NCBI GenBank assembly: GCA_037954325.1
Contig: JBBMNZ010000004.1
Location: 1,889,363-1,953,362, forward strand
DNA length: 64,000 nucleotides
Source of the DNA: Fistularia commersonii
Lineage: Eukaryota; Chordata; Actinopteri; Syngnathiformes; Fistulariidae
Direction of reading: 5' to 3'
Below are positions 44,890 through 54,942 of this stretch, in pieces. The translations under genes were made by a program, and so were the position numbers. Within the stretch, counting starts at the first letter, position 1, and the number at the start of each line of letters is the position of its first letter. The notes under the pieces are model-generated. The model had not been told where the DNA came from. It worked only from the letters and a program-made list of their open reading frames with translations, and did not search any database.

Positions 44890-46861
44890 TTTATTTAACC
44901 ATCATTTCACCAGGAAAAAAAAGTCCCGTTGAGATTAAAAACCTCTTTTACAAGGGAGTCCTGGCCAAGAGGCAGCAGTAAGTTACAGACAGAACAACAT
45001 AACAAACAGTGAAAAGGACGAATTACATTTTGACAAGTTGACCTCTAGTGTTCTCAGTTTGGTTTTAAAAGCATACGTCTGTTCCATGCAGTGGGGGCAG
45101 GACAGGCAAAAGTTCCCAATGATTTGTTAATCATCTACAATTTGTTATGAACCTCAGCGAGGCGTGATACACGGTGTCGACTTTTTGAAGACTTTGAGCA
45201 GAGGCGTTCATGTACAGCAGATCACCGTCATCTAAAATAGCTAAAAAAGTTGCTTCTTAACATTAGAGGAGAAACACACCTTGTTTCGAAAAAGAAAACC
45301 CAGTTTCAATTTAAGTTTTTTCACAAGACAGTCAATATGGGGCTTGAAAGAGTTATCAAGTAAAACCCCGAGGTATTTCTATTCATGCACCTGCTCAATG
45401 ACACTTCCCTTGAAAGTTGACGCCACGGGAAGATCTGTAGGGACCTTCTTGCTATTTGAAAACATCATGGGCTTTGTTTTGTCAGCATTTAGAATCAGTT
45501 TTAGCTGCACTAGTGCGAGCTGAATCGCATCAAAAGTTTCTGCACAGATTCAATTGCTTTCACAGGGGTGGATCCAAAGCAGCAGATGATTGTGTCATCA
45601 GCATAAAGATGAACATTGGCATCTGACAGATTTTTTCCTAGTTCATTAATGTACAAAATGAACAAGAGGGGTCCTAATATTGAACCCTGTGGCACCCCCT
45701 TTTGGACACTCAAAGAGAAACCAGAAACCAGACCATCACATTTAACGCACTGAGTTCTGTCACTCAAGTAATTTCTCAACCAAGAAAGTACAGAGCTACA
45801 AAATCCAAAACTGCCGATTCGATGCATTAAAACAGCATGATCTACAGTATCAAAAGCTTTTGACAAATCAATAAAAAGCCAGGCACAATATTGCCTCTTA
45901 TCAAGAGCAGAATGTATGTCATTGACCAACTTTGTGGCTGCTGTGATGGTACGATGTTTTTTCCTGAAACCTGATAGCAAATTTGAAAGAAGTTCGCTGG
46001 AAAAACTTTTAGCTGATCACAAACAAGGGGTTCAATAATTTTTGATAAGACACACAAATTGGATATTGGTCTGGATATTGGATATTGGTCTCACCTCCGC
46101 TTAGTAAAGGAGTAACAAAAGCCGATTTCCAAATGGCTGGAATTTCACCACTTTGTGTGGAGAGATTGAAGAGGACTGTAAGGGGCTGTGCTCCAAAATC
46201 TGCTGCTATTTGCAGAAAATAAGATTCTATCACATCTGGACCAGAGGGTTTTTCTATGATCTAAAGTTTTGAGTGTTTTATACACTTGCTGCATGGTAAA
46301 AGGAACAAAATTGGAAGATATCCCCAGAAAACAATTGAGGATCTGTGCAGGAGTTTACAGAAGCTGCACCTTTTTGATCAAACAAAGATCCGTACAAGAT
46401 AAAATGTTTGTTAAAGCAATTTAACATTTCAGCTTTTGCATGGACCGGGACCGAGTCCTTCAGAACAAATTTTGGAAGGGTCTGTGCATACTTAATTACT
46501 GATAAAGACTTTATCACCTTCCAAAATTTGTATGGATTATTGAGATTGTCAGTTGTGACGGATAAGTAATATTCCGATTTGGCCTTTTTGATAAGAGAAG
46601 TGCATTTATTTCTTAGTTGGCTGAAAACAGTCCACTTGGCTGCAGTATCACTTCTCCTAGCTTTGGCCCATGCCAAGTTGCGCTGATGGATCATGTCTGA
46701 CAACTCTGGAGAAAACCAGGCATTTTCACGTCCTTTCACTCTAAATTTCCTGATCGGAGCATGCTTGTTCACCATTCTCATAAAAGTTTCCTTAAAGAAA
46801 GTCCAAGCAAGCTTGACATCCGGGAGCTTGTTCACTGAATTGTTTAAAGTTTCTCTTGTGG
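44890..46861 (-). mobile_element. L2/CR1-like LINE, 3' and middle parts (unit 3)
   Basis: Same insertion as units 1 and 2. A 156-codon minus frame keeps SKAFDTVDHAVLMHRI, GVPQGSILGPLLFILYIN and LYADDTIICC (the YADD box). No Tc1 element here: the matching point near 46,060-46,092 has a small local repeat of GGATATTGGTCT instead. About 300 bp of the 3' region present in other units is deleted near 45,100. Confidence 0.85.
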
Positions 46862-47935
46862 CAGTGGTGGGCTGTCAGGGCCTGCAAGGCCTTCTCTGCT
46901 GGCCTAAAGAATATCTGAATCACAAAGGTTAATAATATTTTGTCCATTAATACTTATGAAATAATTCCAACTGGTCTGTTCACTTCCTTTCACAGCTTTT
47001 CTTCTGGTTGTGCCGCTTCCAGACATGCATTTTCATATAAAAGCATTTAACCAATCACATTTCAGCCATCATCTGTTGCCAGGCAGGGTCAAAGTCAAAG
47101 GAGTCTGGCTGGGGAGGGGGGGGGGGGGTTAGTTCTGCAAGCCCTTTACAGAAAAAACGAGTGTTGATGACGCGGCTGCTTCAACCAATCAGATTTTGAG
47201 TTGGCAACATCAAAGCCTTCTAGCAGGCTACAGCAACGTCAGCGTACTCACACCCTCTGATTGGATAGTCAGAGAGTACTAGCCAGCTGCGAACAGAAAT
47301 ATAGTTGTGTTTGTTTAATATCGTTTTTTTCAGCCCACAATGGCTACAGGAGAAGAAACGGATTTAGTTACCAATATATTGTTCAAGCGATTTTCGTTTT
47401 GAAGAAAAGCTGGACATAGTAAAGAAAGGTCGGGCAACTCCTAAGCTAGTGAACCTGTCACAACCAGGAAAAGGATTTGTCCGACATTTTCAAGCCACAA
47501 ACTACGACCGGTACCCCTGGCTCATAGGATCTGAGGTTCACTGCAGATTGTATTTCTGGGAGCATTTGGAGCCGAAGCACACGGACAATCTGTACGACGG
47601 AATAATTGAACTCTTTTTGGGGAAAGGAGGATGGATTTTGTCTACAAATGATCAGAATTTCTGGTGAGTAAAATGCTGCTATTTTCCTAAATAATACTGC
47701 AAGTTTATAAGGTTATTATTGGTGCTTTTTATGTGTTTAGGCTGTTTGATATAAAGGCATTTATTGTGGCTACTTTTCGTTTGTGTGGCTCCCACCATGC
47801 GACTCTCTTTACACCGCATTTCTGCATAATAAGTATGTTTTTTTTTTTTTTTTATAACCATAAACTAATTATGGGGGGTGGATTGATTTGGAGCACTACT
47901 GAAGGTCTAGGTGTAAAATGCACGGGCCGCCACTG
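46862..47935 (+). mobile_element. hAT element with 8-bp target duplication
   Basis: Ends CAGTGGTGGGCTGTC and (reverse complement of the right) CAGTGGCGGCCCGTGC. Flanked by TCTTGTGG on both sides (46,854-46,861 and 47,936-47,943), a perfect 8-bp duplication as hAT elements make. 1,074 bp, inserted in the L2-like LINE. Internally it carries a short N-terminal transposase piece and is non-autonomous. Confidence 0.95.
47340..47665 (+). pseudogene. hAT (ZMYM1-like) transposase N-terminal remnant
   Basis: An ATG at 47,340 opens MATGEETDLV, which meets a stop after about 20 codons. In another frame LVNLSQPGKGFVRHFQ...NYDRYPWLIGSEVHCRLYFW follows, which resembles the TTF-type zinc-finger region of hAT/ZMYM1-like transposases. 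The frame ends at a GTGAGT. The catalytic part is absent. Confidence 0.65.
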
Positions 47936-47943
47936 TCTTGTGG

Positions 47944-48470
47944 ATAACGAGCGGATTACTTTTGGGGATTTTAGTGTCCCAGCAAGCAGCAACAGCGCAG
48001 TGATCACTCATATCATTGCAGAAAACTCCCAGAGCTGAGAATTTATGAGGAACATTTGAAAGGATTAAATCAAGTCAAGTGGATTTATCAGGACTTCTAA
48101 TATTTGGCCGAGTACATAGATTGACCGATTGACTTAGATTATTTGAGTCACAGAAGCATTTAAACTCATCCGAAACTGAGGTTAACCAGTCCCAATTTAA
48201 GTCCCCGGACAGCAAGAGTTCGTTAGACTTAAACCTAGATAAAAGATGTCTTAATGTTGACAAAGCTTCCTTTTTGGCAGAAGGAGGCCGATAGCAACCA
48301 ACAACAGTTAAATGCAGGGATTTTGCAATTTTTATATTTAAAGCCAAAAACTCCAATTGCTTACGGATGGATTCAGATAGAAGAACTACAACAACAAATC
48401 TTAAAGTCCACCGTAAAATAGTCTTTAAATCAGATTTGTCAGAAAAGAATATGCAAACATAGATATAGAT
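47944..48470 (-). mobile_element. L2/CR1-like LINE, endonuclease part (unit 3)
   Basis: Minus strand: LTVVGCYRPPSAKKEAL, LLLSGDLNWDWL and the ANL-like region that follows are typical of the APE endonuclease of CR1/L2-type LINEs. It continues the LINE on the far side of the hAT insertion. Absent from units 1 and 2, where gypsy replaced it. Confidence 0.8.
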
Positions 48471-48989
48471 ACCAAGGAGCAAGATGGTGTATAACTTGAA
48501 CAACAGACAAACAAAATCTTAACATCTGAGAAGAAAAAGAAAGTCCTTGTGCAGAGAATGGTGATAGAAACAGCAGGTGTACAGTAGGGATGAGGATCCT
48601 GAAAGAGACATGATGAGCAAGGTGTCCTGGAGAATGTGTAGACATCAATATTGCACGGATAACAGTGCTAAGTTGAGGTGGAGGTAGTGCTCATGGAGGT
48701 CGTGAGCCGGTGCAACAAAGAGTGTTTTGAGATGTTTGTGAGCAGCATCTGCACTGAGCTTTATGTGCTTGTTGCATTGAACAGTCTGACAGCCGATGGG
48801 ATGAAGGACCTGCAGTGGCGTTCCTTCTTGCAGCGAGGATGCAAAAGTCTTTGGCCGAGGGAGCTGCTTAGATCCCTGCAGGGTCATGCAGAGGCTGAGA
48901 GGAGGCTGTTGTCAGTCCTCCCACTCTTAGACTTATTGGAAAGAGTTCCCTGTTGACAGTCGCCGCTAAAATGGTTCAGTGCTGAACAT
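48471..48989 (-). mobile_element. LINE C-terminal scrap
   Basis: Around 48,770-48,840 the minus strand reads HPRCKKERHCRSFIPSAVRL, a CR1/Jockey-type LINE C-terminus. The rest is unassigned. Confidence 0.55.
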
Positions 48990-49190
48990 GTGCAGAGGTG
49001 TATCCCAGGGTTCCCTCTATAAATTCACACAATCAAGTCCAAAAGCTCCCAATTCTACCCTTGTATGCTGATGACACTGTCATTTCCTGCTGTGTCTCCC
49101 CTTTAGACAGGGTGGTATATTTTCGAACTCTGCTCCAATGTTCATATTATTCATCGATCTTGTCATTGTCCCCAATAGTGTGATGGATCA
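48990..49190 (+). mobile_element. LINE reverse-transcriptase scrap (YADD)
   Basis: Plus strand reads LPILPLYADDTVISCC, an RT catalytic box with its usual context, then loses similarity. Confidence 0.6.
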
Positions 49191-49644
49191 CTGTTTCGTT
49201 AGAACTGCTCCACACGTGTCTTGGACGTAGAATTAAAGTCAGTATGTTTCCAATGTCATATCTAAATTGTGATTGTTTCATGTAGTTTGTGTTTGTCTTC
49301 CTTTGTTTTCCCTCCTGTGTGATTCATGAGTCCTGCTCAGTCCAACCCTGTTCCTCATGTCTTGACCAATCAGCTCCCAGCCTGCTCACCTGTCTCTTGT
49401 TATATCCCGTCAGTGTCGTATCTTTGCGACTTTTGTCCCAGAGGACTTGTTGTTTAAACACCAGGAAAGTCTTTGGCATGAAGATCAGGTATTTTCTTTA
49501 ATTTCAGGATTGGACTCTGAAGGAGGCTCACTGAACTCTCTCTTGTGTAGAAAAGAAATAATTTGAATTTATTTCTATAAATAACTAGAGTGCTACAATC
49601 CAGAATGTTGTTGCGGCTGCATCAGTTCCTCTTTAGCTGAGGGA
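49191..49644. other. spacer before V4 signal
   Basis: No gene, RNA or element recognised. AT-rich in the right half. Confidence 0.4.
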
Positions 49645-49672
49645 GGTTTTTGTACGACGTTGCATCACTGTG
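49645..49672 (-). other. V4 recombination signal, 12-bp spacer
   Basis: GGTTTTTGT (49,645-49,653), 12 bases (ACGACGTTGCAT), CACTGTG (49,666-49,672) on plus. Canonical. Confidence 0.97.
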
Positions 49673-50185
49673 TGAACGGGTAGCTGTTACCCTGCTGACA
49701 ATAATAAACTCCTGCATCTTCATTCTGGACTCTGCTGATGGTCAGAGTGAAGTCAGTCCCAGACTGACTCCCACTAAAACGATCAGACACTCCAGAGAAA
49801 CGGTTCGTGGCATAATAAATAAGAAGCTTTGGAGCTTCTCCAGGTTTCTGCAGGTACCACTGCAGGTCATTGCTAACTCCTGTACTTGCTTTACATCTCA
49901 TGGAGACGGTCTCTCCTGGAGCAGCAGACGGAGGTCCAGACTGAGTCAGGATAACCTCCCCGGATGAACCTGCAAAACAAGTCGGCGGAAGATTTTAGGA
50001 GACAAATTGAAGGACGTGGCAACAGAGGAGCACCGTTTCTCCAAGGTGGATGCTGCTCGTTTGTGTGTTCCTGCTTGGCATCAGAACTTGATGGCAGTGA
50101 ATCTGGAGCAATATCTCCAGAGGAGAGTCTCACCCTGGACGAGGAGCCCCAGGGTGGCCAGCTGGAGGATCAGTGACTGCATCAT
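49673..50185 (-). CDS. Ig light-chain V gene V4, different family
   Basis: Leader exon 50,185-50,134 codes MMQSLILQLATLGLLVQG, donor GTGAGA; intron 164 bp ending CTTGTTTTGCAG; V exon 49,969-49,673. It reads GSSGEVILTQSGPPSAAPGE, Cys in MRCKAS, WYLQKPGEAPKLLIYYATN, DRFSGSQSGTDFTLTI, YYCQQGNSYPF. Structurally intact and closer to the general vertebrate kappa pattern than V1-V3. A short CDR1 (ASTGVSNDLQ) contrasts with the long CDR1 of the other five. It stands alone, without J-C in its own block, and would use J3 or J4 by inversion. Confidence 0.95.
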
Positions 50186-50259
50186 GGTGCTGCCGGTGTG
50201 TCGGTGCTTCTGAAAGGTCTGGAGCTCTTAACAGCTGGGAGCTGAGGGGCAGGACATGT

Positions 50260-50267
50260 ATGCAAAC
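50260..50267 (-). promoter_or_regulatory. octamer-like site of V4
   Basis: Minus strand GTTTGCAT, 7/8 to ATTTGCAT, 75 bp upstream of the V4 ATG. No clear TATA box. Confidence 0.55.
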
Positions 50268-50824
50268 ACAGAGTCAGTCAGCTGGAGCTGTCCTCAACAT
50301 GTCCTGCTGTGTCCTCCTCACTGCTCCACACATACGCATTTGCCAGTTTCAAAGGTCTGAAGCTCAAGATGTTTGACTGTCACCGTGCATTTATTGTCGT
50401 GAATCTTCCTGCTGCTCATAGAGTTCATTTTTGCACAACACCCTGTCGCTTTCTTGGATCCTGGAAAACAGTTTCCTTATCAATATTCTTCGTCCACTGC
50501 TGTGACTGACTGTGGATCAATATGTTTCAGTCCAGTCACTCCTGAAGCCACAGAATAACTGATAACCAATCGACGGTCCATTTTGACCGAGGCCATCTTC
50601 CTCTGAGCCTTCTGCTTTTTGGATTCAGGGAGCCTGATTCCAGATGTATCCTTCTTAAGAGACAGAGAATCCACCACTTCATTCAACAGGTCCAGTGCAG
50701 AGCATCTTGAGGTTCAGTGGTTCGGCCCGTCTCCTCACAGCAAGAAGGTTCCAGGTTCCACCTGGTGAGTGACTGCGTTCTCTCTGTTTGAGGTCGTCAT
50801 TGTTCAAGAACTAACCAGTCATAC
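50268..50824. other. spacer
   Basis: No gene or element recognised. Open frames are short and unlike any family I know. Confidence 0.35.
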
Positions 50825-51010
50825 TTGCACTCATCCTCTGCTGCCGCTTCTTTGGGGTCCCTCATCTTCGGTCCAATTCTATTCAGTTCCTACTTCGTTG
50901 ATCTGCTTCTGATTTACCCAGAGGTCCAAATCCTGATGTATGCCGATGACACTGTTCTTTGCAACCAATGCGGTCCAACTGATTGTTGTCGTAGCCAGTT
51001 TAATACATAA
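50825..51010 (+). mobile_element. LINE reverse-transcriptase scrap
   Basis: Plus strand reads GSLIFGPILFSSYFVDLLLI then ILMYADDTVLCN, i.e. RT boxes with the catalytic YADD. About 60 codons only. Confidence 0.65.
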
Positions 51011-51450
51011 ATAAAGAGCATCCTTATTAAGTTTTAGAGCCTTTAAAGTGAACTTTAGACAAATCAGCCTGCTGGAAACAGCTTCACCTCTTCAGCATTG
51101 GAGGTTTTCAGCAGGTGCAAGGCTGGGGAGAATAGACATTTGACATTTTCAGTCCGGTAACTCAGTCTCGTGATCAAATTTTGAGAACTTTTGCCTAACT
51201 ATTAGCCCTTTGTACAATTCGAAAATGTATACATTTTTCTTTCCACGTTAACATCGACATGATAGCTGACACAAGTTTTCACATAAGAAGTCCTCCTGCT
51301 TTGTGGACGATAAATCTTCAGTTTGGCGAGAAAAAAAGTTTCATTTAAAAGCAAACGCCACACCATGTTAATCTGAACTCCAAAGGTCGACTGACAGACT
51401 TGAAAGATCATCAAAGTAAATTGTTAAACACAAACAGTTAAAAGTAAATA
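51011..51450. other. spacer
   Basis: No gene or element recognised. Confidence 0.35.
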
Positions 51451-51617
51451 CCGTATTTTCACGACCATAAGGCGCACCGCACTAAAGTTTCAGTTATGTG
51501 TGGCATTACTGTATTAAACACACATATAAGGTTCACCTGATTATAGGGCGCGCGTTTTATATACAATCCACACCCACACTTTAACATTCTCATGGTGTCC
51601 TCTACTACGTCCGTCTT

Positions 51618-51659
<42 letters not shown>

Positions 51660-52319
51660 CACACACACAAGCATAAAAGTGTGCGTTTTTAAAAACAGAG
51701 CGGGAGCTAAACTGAGTTTGGTATTCATATTTTTTTACCGGTAATCGTCATCCATCGAACCCATGGAAGTCCTCATCCTCTGTTTCTGATTTGAACAGCT
51801 GCACTAAATCTCCGTCCAACATGCTTGCTTCACTTTCTTCACTGTCACAGTCGCTTTCCTTGGAAATGATGCCGGCTTTTGCGAAAGCTGGAACAAAAGT
51901 GCCGGCGGACATGTTAGCCTGAGCAGCAACAATCCATTCGCAAATTGTGGCGTAACTCGCCTCCCCCTCTTAGTGAAATCGTGGTCTCAAAGAAGACTTT
52001 TCGTACCCCGTTGTGCGTCTCGCTACCGTGCTGGTCCCCTTCTTCTCCACTGGGATGTGGAAAGCGAGCGGCATCTCGTCCATGTTGGTGACGAGGCCGG
52101 GCTGGATGTGTTTGTCCGCCATGTTTTCAGGGTTGTTAAAACAAGGATGTTCTGCACATACCTGTTCTTTTATTATACAATCAACGTCCACACTTCCCCC
52201 TATAACGTTCTCATGGTGTCTCTACGACACACGCAGGGTGCACTGCACTATAGGGCGCGCTTCACATTTTGGAGAAAATCTAAGACTTTTATGTGCACCT
52301 TATAGTCGTGAACATACCG
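51451..52319 (-). mobile_element. pogo/Tigger-like DNA element
   Basis: Left end CCGTATTTTCACGACCATAA and right end its near-complement (TTATAGTCGTGAACATACCG), with TA outside both. The minus strand at 52,191-51,970 reads TNMDEMPLAFHIPVEKKGTS and RTTGYEKSSL, the DDE region of pogo/jerky-type transposases. Only about 75 codons remain in frame, so it is a remnant. A CAA run lies at 51,618-51,659. Confidence 0.8.
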
Positions 52320-52454
52320 TAAGTTAAACATTTTAATTTATCAACCGCCAACTTAGTGTTTAGTGAATATATTTGGTGTTTGTTTTCTTAAAAAAACAAC
52401 TCACACTGGGTTTCTGTTAAATGTTTGTAAAAATCACTGTTTATTTTCAGAGAC

Positions 52455-52560
52455 CTTCGGTTGTTTGATTGCGGAGTTCCTCAAGGTTCAATTCTGGCGC
52501 CTCGAGATCTTTCACATTGACTTTTTCCTTTTCAACTGAACTTTTCAAACTATTTGTTAA
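52455..52560 (+). mobile_element. possible LINE RT scrap
   Basis: Plus strand reads DCGVPQGSILAPRDL; GVPQGSILAP is a conserved RT box. Too short for a family call. Confidence 0.45.
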
Positions 52561-52876
52561 AGAATCCACGTGCAATATCACGTCTTGTAGTGACCGCAGT
52601 GGTTTTGTTCTTTGAAATTTACCAGGTTATTTTCTTGCGTTTCATTACTATTTTATTGACTGTTTGCTGAATCCTGGCTTGATTTCACTGAGAAGCACTT
52701 TGTGACTGGAAAAGATTGGACTCAAAGAGAGTGTCATTGAAATGGGAAAGACTGCAGCTACATTTGTGTGTGATATAAAACCCTTCCAGGAGTGTCATGA
52801 TGAAGACCTGGTGTGTGGAAATGATGCTCCAGCTGCAGCAGCAGACACTTCACTTTCACTTCAGTCTGACTGAGGG

Positions 52877-52904
52877 GGTTTTTGTACGACGCTTTTTCAC
52901 TGTG
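52877..52904 (-). other. V5 recombination signal, 12-bp spacer
   Basis: GGTTTTTGT, 12 bases, CACTGTG (52,898-52,904) on plus. Confidence 0.97.
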
Positions 52905-53387
52905 TGAACGTCCACTGACTGTTGATGTAATGTGCACTCTGACAGTAATAAACTGCTGCATCTTCAGTCTGGACTCCTCTGATGGTCAGAGTGAAGTCAG
53001 AGTTTGATCCACTGCCTGAAAAACGATCTGGAATCCCTGATGCTCGACGAGTAGCAAGGTAAATGAGGCGTTTAGGATCTTGTCCTTCTTTCTGTTGGTA
53101 CCAGGCTAGATAGTTCCCATTGCTATCAGAGTACACATTCTGACTGGTCCTACAGGATATGGAGACGGCGTCTCCTGGAGCAGAGCTCTTTGCTGCAGGC
53201 TGAGTCACCGTGAACTGACCTCTGGACTCTGAGGATACAGACACACAAAGTGAAAGAGACTCCACGGCTTTGCGGGCTTCATCTCACACATAGTGATGTT
53301 GAGAGAGGAGAGGAGGTGGACTCTCTGGACTTTACCTGTGAAGCAGCAGCAGAGGAGAGTCCAGATGAGGACGCAGACCCGCGTCAT
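52905..53387 (-). CDS. Ig light-chain V gene V5
   Basis: Leader exon 53,387-53,336, V exon 53,228-52,905 (one codon shorter in CDR1 than V1-V3). Reads NVYSDSNGNYLA in CDR1, QDPKRLIYLATRRAS, IPDRFSGSGS, YYCQSAHYINSQWTF. Leader has MTRVCVLIW (Cys for Ser). Intact. The block shared with the other V cassettes spans only about 52,830-53,570, so V and its promoter moved here without J-C. Confidence 0.96.
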
Positions 53388-53451
53388 GTTTGTGATGAGG
53401 AGGATTTGTGATGAAGGACGGCTGTCAGTCATCCAGGGTCCAAGTGTCAGG

Positions 53452-53499
53452 ACTATAAAGAGTCCCAGAGCACTGGAGCATGGAGCTGCTGATGCAAAG
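53452..53499 (-). promoter_or_regulatory. V5 promoter
   Basis: CTTTGCAT (53,499-53,492) and TATA-like box (53,460-53,452). Confidence 0.75.
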
Positions 53500-53679
53500 T
53501 GTCTCTATGGAAATCAACGCCTGACTCCAGCCAGCACTTTCATCCATGCAGATGGTTGGTTTTTTGTCTGTCTTTTTGTTTCACGACAGCAACTCAGCCA
53601 CCAAGTGGAAAAGTGACGGAGTGGGGTCAGCGGATGCTGAGCATATAGTGCCAAGAGGTCACCAACTTTCTGCAGAGTA

Positions 53680-54060
53680 AGTCGCAAACTTCATTTTCCT
53701 ATTTGACTGTGCACCAGTGCACAAAGCAAGCGCCATAAAGACGTTAATGACAGCGTCTGGTGTGGATGAACTTGCCTGGCCATCACAGAGTCCTGACCTC
53801 AACCTGCTATAAGACCTTTTGGAAGAATTAGAGCAGAGGCTGAGATCCAGGCCTTCTGGTCTAACATCAGTGTGTGACATCACTAATGTGCTTCTGGAAG
53901 AATGGTCCAAAATTGCCATAAACACACTCCTGATCCTTGCGGACAGCCTTCCCAGAAGAGTTGAAGCTGTTCTCGCTGCAAAGCCTTGATCCGTGTCATA
54001 TTGAACCCTATGGATTCGGAATGGGATGCCACTGAAGTTCATATGCGAGTATATTGGCTG
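53680..54060 (+). mobile_element. Tc1-like transposase C-terminal fragment (different family)
   Basis: Plus strand reads FLFDCAPVHKASAI, then ELAWPSQSPDLNLL, a stop, and DLLEELEQRLRS to a stop near 53,990. This is the last third of a Tc1/mariner DDE transposase. It is unlike the Tc1 in units 1 and 2. No inverted repeats found. Confidence 0.75.
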
Positions 54061-54439
54061 GTAGTTTAGATGTTGTTCTAAAGTGCAATGGACATCCACA
54101 TGACCAAAGAATATGAGCCATGGATGAGGAACACACATGCTCAGCTTGACCTTGTCTGCCAGTACAGTTAAGATGTAGATTATCTTTAATTCATCGTACA
54201 AATAAGCAGAAACGTTACGTGTTTTGAGCATACGACTGACGCCCCACTAACATTTATGTTCCGTCTCATCAGTAAAAACTCACACATCCCCGTCCTGTTT
54301 TAGTCGTCAAAGACTCATGTTTATCCCATCACCGTCTGGTTGCATCCTGAAAAATATTTGCATCGGCAAAGTCATTTCATCAGGGGTCGTCGTTGATGAA
54401 CTCCGCAGTGGAGAGGATGTAGGTTGGCTTTTCTAGCTG

Positions 54440-54942
54440 ACCAGAGGAGGTCCCGCAAGGATCGAGAGAAGTACCACTCTTTCCTTCACGTTTCCCTTCA
54501 CGTTCAGATATGCTGAACTTGTCACAAGGCTGGAAAGTGAAGGTCGTCCAGTGGAAGTAGGCTGCAGAGGTTTCATAGCCACGTCAACATCTAGGCTACT
54601 CAGGGAGGTGGGAGTTAAAGGACGTGCCCACGGACAGGGAGTCAAGGACTTCTCCAGGGCTGCTGAAAATGGGAGCCAGTGGCTGTGGCTGAAGAGAAGA
54701 GATCCAACGTGGGTCTTCAGGTGAGCTGATGGCATCTAGGGAGTGAACCTGGGGCGCTGGGATTCACTGCTGAACCCTCTGGAGATGTAGTGGGCCAATC
54801 AGTGAAACATTTATGAAGGAGGGCGCTCACTTGACAACCCGAAGGAGGCCATCGCTCACTTGAAACCCCACAGGGTCTCATCGGTGCCTTAGGTATGCTT
54901 TCATCAAGGGATATCAACACCTAGTCCTACACAACAGATCTG
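54440..54942 (+). mobile_element. non-LTR retrotransposon C-terminal fragment and 3' UTR
   Basis: Plus strand reads EGRPVEVGCRGFIATSTSRL, then a piece ending GSQWLWLKRRDPTW and a stop near 54,725. This is a C-terminal pattern I associate with fish non-LTR elements, clade not certain. The following 200 bp look like its 3' UTR. Confidence 0.5.

Noticed and set aside
48678..48956. 92-codon plus frame (LTADGMKDLQWRSFL)
   Set aside because: Antisense of a LINE C-terminus on minus (CKKERHCRSFIPSAVRLFN).
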